Origin: Strongyloides papillosus
Lineage: Eukaryota > Nematoda > Chromadorea > Rhabditida > Strongyloididae
Direction: 5' to 3'
NCBI GenBank assembly: GCA_005656395.1
Contig: SRSI01000017.1
Span: 124,001-188,000 of the forward strand
DNA: 64,000 bases
Shown: piece by piece, positions 22,856 to 33,434 of the stretch
Layout: each line of letters opens with the position of its first letter
How positions within the stretch are numbered: the first letter of the stretch is position 1
The notes under the pieces: generated by a model
Databases searched by the model: none
What the model saw: the letters and a program-made list of their open reading frames with translations, nothing else
What the model was told of the DNA's origin: nothing
Position numbers and translations under genes: made by a program

Positions 22856-23742
22856 TTAGGTTGTTGCAAAAGTTCTGTCGTATTTTTAATAAAATTTTTA
22901 AATGATTGTAATTTTAATAGGAAATATGTCTATTTTACAATATATTATCGAATATAATTTACAACTAGTCTCCATTAAGTAGCCACCTTATCGATTCCAG
23001 ATGTGAAGAATTTCCCATTCTTTTTGAAGAAAGTTTCAAAAAAACCAATATTTGCCTTACCAACTTTACTAAAGTATCTAGCATCCCAGAAGCTATGTAG
23101 AGATAAGAGTAAGTAGTGGTTAGATGGAGAAACATCTGGAAATTGTTTTTTGTGTGAGAGAAATTCATAGCTTCTCTCATCTAAATTTTTTCGAGTCTTC
23201 AATGTCACATGTCGTTATCTTGAAGAACTACATTTTTGTCATTTTTCGAATTCTGTAATTTTTTTCAAATTTTTTTGTCTGATTTTGATAGAATTTTACA
23301 ATAGAAGTCATAAAAATTAGTTTGGAAATTATAGAATCTCAGAAAATCTTCATTCGAAGCTAAAGCCATACAAATCTATACTTCATTTTCAAGATTCATT
23401 TCTTTGTCTTGAAACTTTGAGAACGATCTTTACATAGTTCCAACATTTACCACATCTCTCCCCAATGCTGCACAAAAATTTTTGGAAGCATCAGTTGTCA
23501 ATTGTCTTAGTTAGAGCTCTTAGAAAATACAGTGTTAAAAATGACTTCTGACCACATCCACTTTTAGCAAAAGAAAATGTAGCATAGACGATGTAACAAA
23601 TTGTGATTATACGAATTTTAAAGTTAAGAAGTGATACTATCTAATTATTATAATAGCTTAATTTTATATCAATTGTAATCATATTTTTTTGATGATTAAA
23701 AATGACCATAGAAAATACGACAGAACTTTTGCAACAACCTAA
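22856..23742 (-). mobile_element. Internally deleted mariner transposon
   Basis: The 887-bp element has perfect 31-bp terminal inverted repeats starting TTAGGTTGTTGCAAAAGTTC and flanking TA at both ends (22854-22855 and 23743-23744). On the minus strand near 22965-23208 there is a mariner transposase C-terminus: a PDVSPSN segment where active mariners have PDLSPSD, then HYLL, SLHSFWDARYFS and FFTSGI, matching the order of the family. The third catalytic Asp of the D,D34D triad is Asn, and a full element of about 1.3 kb is shortened by several hundred bp, so it is not autonomous. Perfect ends suggest a fairly recent move with transposase supplied in trans. Confidence 0.9.
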
Positions 23743-24136
23743 TATTATCAAATTATATAAAAAACAATTTTATTATTCAAAAATTAAGTTGCACATTCTG
23801 TCCAGTATCATATGTTTAAAAAATACCATTTGTGTATAAAAAATTATCAAAATTCTTATTATATTTTAAGCATTTTTATACAATACCAATGATAATTTAA
23901 TTTTTTCTTTCATAATTAAATATTTTTATTTGTCATCTCGTGCCTATAATCACATGATTAACAGTTAGCATTAATAACCCTTAATATAAATAATAATCAT
24001 CATACCTAACAACGGCTATTCTTTATAAATTAAATGCCTTTCATGATATAAACGCACTGTAGATTTCCTATTTAGACTTTTATTTTCATTTTACCACATC
24101 TTTCTCACTCATTATGACAAAACATAAGTATTTATA

Positions 24137-25573
24137 CAGGGTAACCTATAAGTAGCTTCTTACGTATTTTCATTTGTAATTTCTTTTGTAGGTAAGCTAC
24201 AAATGTGGTATTAAAACCATTGTGTATCTAATATACATACCATCCTAATTCAAAAGATTTCACAACAAAACGTAAATTCTGGGAGGAGTTATGGATCTTC
24301 AAAATTAAGGGTCATTTTTGACATATATGGGGATATAACTATTTTTAAGAAAAGATATTTTAATTCTATTTGTTGATTCTGAAAGCCCAACTTCTTTTAT
24401 ACCTATTCTTAAAATCTCATGAGAATAAAAGTCCAATAGCTATGTTTAATCTTTAATAAAGAAAAAAAATCTTGAATTTTGTCAAAATTTTAATGTTTTT
24501 TCAAGATTAAAGAACGATGAGGTTATTTTAAAAATGTTTTATCACTATTCTGATAGAGTAAGTGAAGCTTTATCGAATGAGCATAATATCATTAATTTCG
24601 GTTACGTTTCAAAAAAGTTTTGATTTATCAAACATTAAAAATTTTATACTTTTGGTAAAAAATTGAATTACAAACACCATTTCCTCTAACATTTGTAATA
24701 TCTAATAGCATTATTAAATTTATTACATTTGTTAAGTAACAAAATATTCTTTATTTGTTCATACATTCTCTAATAACTATAATAATTTTTTTCATTGAAT
24801 TCTCTCGAAAAAATAATTCTTTCAATATTTCCACACTATTTACTAACATTTGATAATATTTTGCACAGTTATTACCTTGTAAAAACATTTCTTCGTATCT
24901 TTTAAACTTGTCGTATATTGGATCACATTATCATGCTCCCTATGTTTGAGATATGAGTAACTACTAATCAAAATAGGATAATATTTTGAATATTTTTGAT
25001 AATGAAACATAATCGACATTCTGAAATTTCAAAAAAATATCGTATTTTCTTTAAATACGAGAAATATTTAAAAACAGTCAATATTTGACAAAATATACCT
25101 TTCTCGAAACTTAATAAAATCTAATGATATTATAATCATTCGACAGAGCTTCACTTAATCTATTAGAATATTGATAAAACAGTTTTAAAATTTACCACAT
25201 CGTTCCTTAATCATGAAAAAACATCAAAATTTTAACAAAATTCAAGGTTTTTTTTATTAAAACATTAAACATAGCTATTGGAATTTTATTCCCATGAGAT
25301 TTTAAGACTAGGTACAACAGAAGTTGGGCTCTCAGAATCAACAAATAGAATTAAAATATCTTTTATTTAAAAAAGTTAGATCCTCATATATGTCAAAAAA
25401 AACCGTTAATTTTGAAGATCCATAAATCCTCCCGGAATTCATATTTCGTTGTTGAATTTGTACAATAAGGATGGTATGTATCTTAATTACATAATGGTTA
25501 TAATACTACATTTTTAACTTACAAGAGAAGTTACAAATGCGATTATCTGGAGAGCTATTTATGGGACAACTTG
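24137..25573. mobile_element. 1.44-kb fold-back (long inverted repeat) DNA element
   Basis: Two inverted arms of roughly 480-500 bp (24137 to about 24630, and about 25090 to 25573) surround a centre of about 450 bp. The left end reads CAGGGTAACCTATAAGTAGC; the right end inverted reads CAAGTTGTCCCATAAATAGC. TA flanks both. Matching internal landmarks include the TTTGTTGATTCTGA block and CAACTTCT. No coding capacity. A shorter relative with the same outer end and GGAG-AGTTATGGATCTT string is at 32341-33434. Confidence 0.8.
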
Positions 25574-26062
25574 TAAATATATTTTAGTTTTAAATTTTCA
25601 CTTTAATAAAATCTAATTATGAGCAAATTACTTAAATTTTTTTCAAAGTTAAAAAATGCTACATTATTTTTTATTATTAAAATTAAACAGACAACACATT
25701 GATTTTTTATGTTTAATTTTTACTACCTGAATTAAATATTAAAAAATAATACAAATATAACATTTGATTACCGTGATTTAAAGTTTGATTGAAACGGAAG
25801 TTTAATTTGTTTTAAAATAATTTAAAATTTTGATTAAATATAACACTTTTTATTTTACGTTTAATAGTTAAAAAAACGTGATAATAGCTAAATAAATCTA
25901 TATTTAGTTATACTTAATCAAAATGAAGATCAACGTATTGGTTTTGCAAATGACAGCAAATTTTATTTTAAACAATTTTTAATGTCAATATTTGACACTT
26001 AATAATTTTATAAAAATGAAGTTAAAATTTCAATTGCCATTGCATTTGAAACTTTTATCTCA
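25574..26062. other. Intergenic
   Basis: AT-rich sequence between the fold-back element and the small secreted gene; presumably holds that gene's promoter. No distinct motif seen. Confidence 0.35.
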
Positions 26063-26431
26063 ATGAACTTTTTTAGAAGCATTAAAGCAAATATATTCAT
26101 TTTTTTGATTATTTCCATACTTTTTATTCAACTAGTTGAAAATGCTTCAAGAGAAAGTAAAGATTTAACTACGAGAAGTGCGCCAAGTAAGAAAACTACT
26201 TCAAGTAAGAATTCTAATTCAAGAAATAAAAGAAAATTACATAGGAGAAGAAAATCATCTAAAAACAAAAAAGTAAATTTTTTAGATGTTGCTACGCCTA
26301 GAAGTAGACTTTCTCTCAATAAAATATTAAATCTTGCAGATAAGTTACACAAAATGCTTGAACATTTTCTAAAAGAAAAATCATATGAAAATTACAAAAA
26401 CACCTCGGATCCACAAGGCTACGGAAGATAA
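26063..26431 (+). CDS. Small secreted basic protein, family member 1
   Basis: Single exon, 122 aa, starting at the ATG that gives a clean leader: MNFFRSIKANIFIFLII and on to LVENA, hydrophobic at about residues 9-27, a signal peptide. The mature part is very basic and Ser/Thr/Lys/Arg/Asn-rich (SRNKRKLHRRRKSSKNKK), has no Cys, and ends in a short Leu-rich helix (LNKILNLADKLHKMLEHFL) and a polar tail. The pattern of short basic/aromatic leader, hydrophobic span and Arg/Lys/Ser-rich body is shared with 48346, 56022 and 58177. I do not recognise a known family. The basic stretch could bind nucleic acid, glycan or acidic protein, or hold dibasic processing sites; all of that is inference. Confidence 0.6.
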   Translation: MNFFRSIKANIFIFLIISILFIQLVENASRESKDLTTRSAPSKKTTSSKNSNSRNKRKLHRRRKSSKNKKVNFLDVATPRSRLSLNKILNLADKLHKMLEHFLKEKSYENYKNTSDPQGYGR

Positions 26432-27011
26432 AAATGATTTTAATATTTAAAATCTTTATTGTTTTAAAAAAATAGTGTAAAAATCTTTTAAATCAACTTT
26501 AACAGACTTTTACATTACTTCTTTTTTAATAATTACTCCTTTTATAATAATATCACTTAGTAATAAAACATTTTATTGATACTACTCATTGTTATTAATT
26601 ATACAATGAAAGGAATTAACAAATTTAATATACTAATTTTTATGAAATCATATGACTTTATAGTTAACGGTAGAAGACTATAGCTTCAAACAACCAATGT
26701 TGTTGTACTAACAATTCAAATAGCTTAATTAATTATTTTATTTTTTGCTCTTAATTATCTCGTTATGGAAATTTTGTCACTACATTCATGCTTAAAAATA
26801 TTATTTTTATAGTAGATACGGAAGTAAACGTACAGATTCTGTTAAAAAATATAAAAAAAATATGTAAGAAATTTGACTTCATTATCAAAACTTTCATACA
26901 ACATTTTTTAGGTAATATCTTTCTGTTGATCGATTCATTTTACAAAACTTTGTATATTTTTAAAAAAAGATGCTTATCAAATTTAAAATTTTTTTTACCA
27001 CAATAATTATA
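26432..27011. other. Intergenic
   Basis: No gene seen. A 72-codon frame at 26788 is of AT-rich composition (Lys, Ile, Phe, Leu) and is not convincing. Confidence 0.35.
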
Positions 27012-27330
27012 CACAAAAAACATAGACACAAATCGTTCTAAAATGTAATAACTTTTTCTCAACTATAAAAATTCAAATTTCTTTGACTTTTAACTAATTT
27101 TATCGTAAATGCTTTGTACATTAAAATTAAAGTAATGATTAAAGAATTATTAATATAGGTTGTTGTTTTTTTATTGTAATTATTTAAATATATAATAATT
27201 AAGTATGCTATTATTTTAACTTTACTTATATTTTTTTCTATTTTAATAGTTCATTTTTATAATAAATCAGTCTAGTCGTCACAGAAATAGATGGATTTTA
27301 GTACTAAACTCATAACCTTAGCTATAAGCA
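27012..27330. mobile_element. Degraded 5' end of the same TIR element as 19794 and 49099
   Basis: After TA (27010-27011) the sequence CACAAAAAACATAGACACAA runs into a string order matching copy 1: TAAAATGTAATAA, then ATTCAAATTT, then GACTnnnAACTAATTTTATCG and ATTAAAGnAATnATTAA. It is strongly diverged and its 3' boundary is not clear. Confidence 0.5.
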
Positions 27331-27410
27331 AAGGCTATAACAGTTTATAAAAAGAAAATTTGATTACAATATTAAAATTTTATTAATAGCTTTGTGATTT
27401 TAATGTTTCA

Positions 27411-28060
27411 TTAAATGTATCTCCTTCCTCTTGATGCCGGTATATTTATAGATCTTCTGGTGTTTTAATAAATATCATCAAAATCAAATATTCCTTGTCC
27501 TTCTATTATTAAAATTTCTTACATCAGTATTGTTTCTTCCGACAAAGTCTCCTTTACTCATAGGATTCCTACGACCATCCTCAAAACTATCATATTCATT
27601 TAACAAATCTTCAATTAAAATTGAATTAACTTGTCTTATCTGACTTCTTCTATCATTTCTAGATAAACTTAAATTGTCTGAAACTTGATCAATTTGTCTC
27701 TGTCCACTTTTATCGCCATAAAACATTGTTTAATTATTTCCATATTTAATTTTTCCTTGCCTTACTTCATTTAAATTAGATGTTTCGTTTTGGTTATACT
27801 GATTGTAAAAATTCTTAAACAATAATGAATTATATATTATTAATTACTAAACTTACAGCATAATTTCTACTTTGTGTGTTAGGATAATCCGAATTTTTTT
27901 GTTTTGCTTGATAATTTGTATCGTCACCTTCATTCGGTTTGTCATCTTGTTCCTGTGAACTAGTAGGTGACATATATGAAGGATTGTTCCTTCTGTTATA
28001 GTTACCACCATAGCATCTTAAAGCAATAACAGCAATAAAAATAGCAATAAAATATTTCAT
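27411..28060 (-). pseudogene. Broken copy of the SXP/RAL-2-like gene
   Basis: Exon 1 is 28060-27857 and exon 2 starts at 27813 (43-nt intron). It aligns end to end with the gene at 17816-18473, including the leader MKYFIAIFIAVIALRCYG and the QIDQVSDNLSLS core. Exon 2 has an in-frame TAA just before the ATG of the DUF148-like core, where the intact copy has TCC, and a frameshift near 27485 removes the basic C-terminus. An 80-codon remnant of the core is still open (27726-27484). A shortened product from the internal ATG would lack the signal peptide. Confidence 0.8.
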
Positions 28061-28632
28061 GATTTTGATAATAGAATTTATTAAAACTCTAAAAGGCTTT
28101 GGATTTCTAATGTGCAATTACGCTAACGTAAATACATTCTTTGGGAGTTGTTTAAATAGGTTAAACTTTCAAGCATAAAAATTGACTTTAATTCAAACCT
28201 AATAGAGTTTATTTAAAAACTGTTGCTGATTAAACAGAATAAAAGATTTTGTACCTGATTATTATAATTTTTATAAATTTTGTTTAGATTATCAATATTT
28301 ATTTTATGGTAATTCATCTTCCTACAAAGTAAGAATATTTTTACCGACAAAAAAAATTTTTTTCCGAAATTAACGATATATCGCTTTCAGCAGATTCCGT
28401 TTCGTACGTAACACATATTTTATATATTTTTTTAATTTTAATAAACAGCCAAAAGCTATTTTTTCTAATGGTTTTATTATTCTTCTAAACCCTTCTATTA
28501 TAATATCTTTAATATTAAAAATCTGTTTATTTTGAAAAGAGTTATTATGAAAACGAAATAAACTTTTTTATTTATTTTACCATACCAAGAAATAGAATAA
28601 AAATAAAGAAGAGATAAAAAATTTTAATTTTA
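28061..28632. other. Duplicated intergenic segment
   Basis: Second copy of the spacer 18474-19046, same orientation and gene order. No gene. Confidence 0.55.
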
Positions 28633-29270
28633 TTAATGATTCTTCCATAATTCACATCTATGTTCAGGATTCATTTTACTATTTACCGGACAATTAAAAG
28701 CATCACAAAACGGTTTATAATTTGATAAAGCTATATTAGTGCGTATTTCCTGAACCATGTTTACTCCTATGTGTTTGATATTCCGGATTGTCTTTACTTT
28801 TATACTCACATTCTTTTCTAGCCGCACTAATAAAAAACAATTGTTCATTGTTAAATTTCTAAAAACCAGGAACTTTTATTTCCTTCTTACCATTTCTATA
28901 AGATACCTCTTCTAAGTTCTAAGAGCAATTTTAAGTCCACATTGTCAGCAATATTTTCAGTAATGTTAATGAACAATTAACATTTAGTCATGTTACGCTT
29001 TCTTTTTGCATTTCGTATTGTTTAATAAAATAATCACTTTTTTTAATAATTTTCCATTGACATTTGAGTGACAATAAATTTATTTTTGTTATCACCTGCC
29101 TGTATAAGTTTCTTATTTTTAATATTAAAAGCATACAAAATTTCATGAACAATAGTGAATCCAAGATAGCCATAATTTAATAAAGATAGAAAATACTTAG
29201 TATACAACGGTTCATTAAGATAATCTGAATTGATAGAAAAAGAATTCTTACTAAGATTATAAATTGCCAT
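28633..29270 (-). pseudogene. M13 metallopeptidase F, 5'-truncated remnant
   Basis: Only the C-terminal third remains. A piece at 29270-29043 covers NSFSINSDYLNEPL to the zinc region, which reads HEILYAFN: the second His ligand is Tyr. A piece at about 28740-28633 covers EIRTNIALSNYKPF and the end MNPEHRCELWKNH. Between them are several frameshifts and stops. The ending is almost identical to that of pseudogene E, which supports origin by segmental duplication. No N-terminal half is found upstream. Confidence 0.85.
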
Positions 29271-30879
29271 GATTTGTCCTTTTTTATTTTGTGATTTATA
29301 ACATATATTTATTTACAAATAATTACTAATAAGGCTATTATGTCCAATTTATAAGTGATAAATTCTTAATATTTAATTGTGAAAAAGTAAATTTTATTTT
29401 ATTGGTTCCAATTTAAAAAAGAACAATCAGATAAACATAAAAATATTATTAATAAGACATACAAAAGTAAAATATGATTTAAATAATTTCGTTTTATGAT
29501 CATTTGTTATTTTACCGCATGCCTCCAGGAGTTATAACTTTAGATATAGGGGTTGAGAAAATCTAATGGTTGTCATTTTATTTTTCATGACATTTTGTTG
29601 TAATATTTTTCACTGGTTGTAATCAAATTTTATTTTAGGTAGTTTGATAATACTACGGCGCTAATCTATTGTTTATTGTAATTAGTGATAAATAATTTGT
29701 GTAATTTGTAAGTAGAATCTTTCTCTTATGTTATAACTCTTACAGATGGTCATGCTTTACATTTGTCTTATTGTACTGGTTTTTGTATTTCCCTGTAAAG
29801 TATAGTCCACTAATAAATTATAATCTTATAAATTTTTGAAAAAATTAATTAAACATGTAAATGACATAATATTCATAATTGTTTCTTCTTGATCAGTGAA
29901 CCATTCCTGATCAAACATTCATTATGAGATTGTTCTTTACTGAAAAATATTTTTTAAAATTTTTACAACAAAGCGTTGTGACTACCAGAGTAATGTAGAC
30001 ACAAATAATTAAGAAAAGTTTATTAAAAAAAAGGAAAATACGTACAAAATGAATATAATAATTATAAGTTAAAAAGCTGGTTAGTCCTTCACCTTTAATA
30101 TTCTTTCATATGCTTTAATGTTTTTAGTTGTTCTTAAGAGAATAAACATTATTATTAGCGATGAGTTACCCTCTTGTTTATATTTGTTTCCAGTACCAAA
30201 TTCTTGGGAGTTTTTGAAGCCGGTCATCACGTGGCATAATAAAGTATTATAATATATTTATTTTAATCCTATGGTAAAATTATTGAAAATTTTGTCGGAG
30301 TAGTATGATACAAAAGTTACCAACGGCGAAAAATTGAAAGATAATTGTATTAGAAGGATTTTGAGACGGTGTATATTCGCCTGTCAATGGGTAATTACAT
30401 GCAAGCGAATTTCCACCGTTTCATTTTTAATTTAATTAGGGTAGGGGTCGCTGTGAAGTGCTTATTTGTGTGTGAAGTGAATCCAACGGAATGATCAAAA
30501 ATATATTAGTATAAAATAAAAAAATACTTTTTGGCTTGTTCATGTTTTGTATGTTGAAAAAAAGCCATTTTGCTTATCCATGGCAAGCGAATGTTTCTTT
30601 TTTCATGTTTTATATTAACAGTAAATTGTCTTTTTAAATAAGAAAAAAACTAGTCATAAAATTTTATTCAAAACGTATATGCTTAAAAATAACAGTAAAA
30701 AATTTTCTTCATAAATAATAAACTATTTAATTAGAATTAAATTATCTTATGAATATGAGAGAATAAATATTTATAACAGTCTCACGTATAATTTGAAAAA
30801 TATGATATTCATGTCAAAAAGTTTTGCAATCTTCTCTCCTGATGCAATTATTTAAATCATCAAAAGCAAATAGCTTCCT
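29271..30879. other. Intergenic, slightly more GC-rich in part
   Basis: No gene that I can support in about 1.6 kb. One imperfect hairpin (30362-30423) is listed separately. The part around 30180-30500 looks less AT-rich than the neighbouring spacers and may hold the decayed remains of something older. Confidence 0.35.
30362..30423. repeat. Imperfect 19-bp stem hairpin
   Basis: TGAGACGGTGTATATTCGC (30362-30380) pairs with GCGAATTTCCACCGTTTCA (30405-30423) with three mismatches and a 24-nt loop. It is one of the few GC-containing inverted repeats in the spacer. It could be a miRNA-like precursor, a small MITE remnant, or chance. Confidence 0.4.
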
Positions 30880-30923
30880 TCATCTACATTTAGCTCCAAA
30901 ACAATGCCGAAAACACATGTCTC

Positions 30924-32138
30924 TTATGCTTGAAGATGTTCTACATCTTGATTGGGAAGCAGATTTGCAATTCGTGTAAACCATGTTTTTTGTACAACGT
31001 GGTGTAGTTTAAGGGTAGATGTTGTACTACGTGGACATTCTACACCAGGAACGCATTTACCAGTATCTTCGTTTCGAACGAAAGCTTTGTCGCATTGACA
31101 ACCTACAACACATTGCATAGTACAAATTTTTGGTGGGTCAAAATAATTATTGCATGTAATTGGACAAGCAGTTCCACATTCGTCAAAATGCTCGTTCTCT
31201 GGACAATCGTGTGTTACATTACGTGGACATTGTATAGGAGTAACGCATTCATTAGTTTCTTCGTTACGAACAAAGCCTTCATCGCATTCACATCCAACAA
31301 AACAGTCTTTGATACATTTTTGTGGTTCCTTGTAATAATTAGAGCACGTAGATGGACAAGTAGCTCCACATCTGGTAAAATATTCGTTCTCTGGACATGT
31401 GGGTGTATTTGTTAGTAATGGTGTTGATGTTCTTGTACATTTGTTACGTTTTACACATTCGCCAGTTATCTCATCACGGACGTAATCTTTCTTACATGCA
31501 CAATCTCCGCCAACTTGGCATATAAGAGGACAAGGCTTGATTTTTTTGGGGTCATCAGAACACTTTGGCTCACACACAGATCCACAATGATTCCAAACCT
31601 CGTTCTTCGAACATTTACGTGTGGTTATTGGAAATGGTGTTGTTGTTTTAGGACATTGTTCGCGTTTGACACATCTGTTAGTGGAATCATCACGGACGAA
31701 ACCCTCAATACACTGACAGCCAGCTGGCTTACATATTCTTGGACAAGGCTTTGGTTTTTTGATATTATCCAAGCAGTTAGGCTCACATGCAGATCTACAA
31801 TTCGCCCAATTCTCGTTCGGAGGACATTTTCCTGTAGTTGTTGTTGGTTTTTTAGTTGTTTTAGCTTTGTTGTAACATTGATCAAGTTGAACACATTCTT
31901 TTTTATCATTCAAGTAATAATTCTTCTTACAGACACAAATATAACCGCTATTTGTCTCGCAATCTTTTTCACTATAACATTTTAAAAAAGAGTCCGATTT
32001 AGAAAAACTGCATGTATCAGTACAAGCAGGGCATTTTTTTAGTTCCATATTTGATCCACATTTTAGTTCGCTTTTGCAGATGCTAAATGGTAAGAAGAAA
32101 AGTAGTGCAGAAATAATCGTGGTCCACTTCATTAACAT
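30924..32138 (-). CDS. Secreted protein with five TIL (trypsin-inhibitor-like) domains
   Basis: Single exon, 404 aa. The signal peptide is at residues 1-22. Five Cys-rich TIL modules follow at about 27-90, 104-162, 174-234, 246-304 and 311-370, joined by Thr/Pro/Lys linkers. Modules 2-5 keep the order CP.NE..., C...C, C....C, GC.C..GFVR, CV....C. TIL domains of this kind inhibit serine proteases; nematodes secrete them against host or own proteases. The targets cannot be read here. Odd point: after the last module the frame ends in a 30-residue tail of unusual composition. The next frame reads CTKNMVYTNCKS and continues to CFRHCFGAKCR with a TGA at 30882-30880. That looks like a sixth, partial Cys-rich unit put out of frame by a single indel near 31015. 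The plus-strand frames over this gene are antisense shadows. Confidence 0.88.
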   Translation of the reverse strand: MLMKWTTIISALLFFLPFSICKSELKCGSNMELKKCPACTDTCSFSKSDSFLKCYSEKDCETNSGYICVCKKNYYLNDKKECVQLDQCYNKAKTTKKPTTTTGKCPPNENWANCRSACEPNCLDNIKKPKPCPRICKPAGCQCIEGFVRDDSTNRCVKREQCPKTTTPFPITTRKCSKNEVWNHCGSVCEPKCSDDPKKIKPCPLICQVGGDCACKKDYVRDEITGECVKRNKCTRTSTPLLTNTPTCPENEYFTRCGATCPSTCSNYYKEPQKCIKDCFVGCECDEGFVRNEETNECVTPIQCPRNVTHDCPENEHFDECGTACPITCNNYFDPPKICTMQCVVGCQCDKAFVRNEDTGKCVPGVECPRSTTSTLKLHHVVQKTWFTRIANLLPNQDVEHLQA

Positions 32139-32340
32139 TGTTAAAAGTTATTATTCATGAATGAAAAACTATGAAAATTTCGTTTCTTAGAGCTTTTTAT
32201 ACGAAATTTCAAAGTAAATACAAATAAAAAATTGTGGTATTTATTTTTACTTATTAAAAATAATTAAAACGTTTATTTTTTCAGGTGAATTTTAGCAATT
32301 TTAGCAAAAATATTATTATAAAAAATATTTAAAAAATTTA
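32139..32340. promoter_or_regulatory. Upstream region of the TIL gene
   Basis: Short AT-rich region between the TIL gene ATG and a fold-back element. No clear motif beyond A/T tracts. Confidence 0.3.
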
Positions 32341-33434
32341 TATGCAGGATATGCCTCATAGGTTTCTGCAAGTATTCGCTTATACAACCTTGCTCATTCT
32401 TAGAATAATAATATTATATTATAGCATTTTGTAACCAAGATAGATACAATTATTGTTTTATAGACTTCATTAGGAAATTTTGACTATGGGAGAAGTTATG
32501 GATCTTTAAAACTTATATTTCTCAACTTTAAATCAACTTGTCTTTTTAATTGAAAAAATATTTTTAATAATTGCTACTGATTATAAAAAAGCAACTTTTT
32601 TTCTACACATTTCTTAAAGTCTAACAACTATGTTTAATTTATTGATATAGGATGTTTCAAATAGATGAACCTTTTTTAGATTTTTATACTTTGTTCATTC
32701 TTAACTGATTTTAATAAAATTGTTTTAATCTGTACCTAAAACATCGAAGTTTTAATTGTCATAATATTTTTTAAAAGCAACCGTTCTTAAGTATTACATT
32801 TAATCTTCAGATAGTTTGTACTTAGGCAAATAAACATGTTTTGTAGAGTTTTCAAAAACCAGACTTAACTCTAATGGATTTTTTCTTTTAAGAGCATGCC
32901 AAATAGCTCGCATACAGCACACAAAGTGAAATAAACATGAATTGAAGGAAAAACTTACCAAAACCTTTGAAGTGATAAATGGTGAAAAATAAATTCAGAA
33001 AGTAATCATTTTAATTATAAAAAAACACTTTAATTATTCTTAAACTATTATTAATGCCACATTAAGCCTCTTTTTCAATAAAAATTCTATGAAATATTAA
33101 AAAAGATTCATCTATTTGGAACACTCTGTATTAGGAAATTAAATATATTTGTCGGATCCCAAGAAATGTGCAGAAAAGAAGTTGCTTTTTTATAATCAGT
33201 AACAGTCATTAAAATATCTTATCAACAAAAAAGGTAAATTGATTTGAAGTTGTTAAATGTATCTAATTTCTTAAGTTTTTTAACTCCCACAGAATTCAAA
33301 TATCTTATTGGAGCTTTTGAAAAATAATAATATGCGTTTTAACTGCAATATGACTATAATATCAAATCTTTATCAAAGAATTATCAAAGTTTTTATTTTA
33401 ATTATCTGGAGAGTTTTAAATGGATCAGCCTGTA
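32341..33434. mobile_element. Fold-back element related to 24137-25573, with a nested insertion
   Basis: Inverted arms of about 300 bp (about 32341-32645 and 33130-33434). The clearest match is TTATAAAAAAGCAACTT followed by TTCTGCACATTTCTT or its variant on both arms. The right end (CTGGAGAGTTTTAAATGGAT) matches the right end of the 24-kb element (CTGGAGAGCTATTTATGGGA). The left terminus is diverged and its exact start is uncertain. The centre is occupied by another inverted-repeat element. No coding capacity. Confidence 0.65.
32648..33128. mobile_element. Nested 481-bp inverted-repeat element
   Basis: The left end is TAGGATGTTTCAAATAGATG; the right end inverted is CAGAGTGTTCCAAATAGATG, both followed by AA and CTTTTTTA-like sequence. 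TA occurs on each side (32646-32647 and 33129-33130). It splits the two arms of the surrounding fold-back element, so it is younger. No ORF. Confidence 0.6.

Noticed and set aside
29743..29800. Signal-peptide-like start (MVMLYICLIVLVFVFP) after a CTTACAG acceptor-like site
   Set aside because: Stops after 19 codons and no following exon could be found.
31095..31985. Plus-strand frames of 61-156 codons
   Set aside because: Antisense shadows of the Cys-rich TIL gene; the high Trp/Cys/Thr content comes from reading repeated Cys codons backwards.
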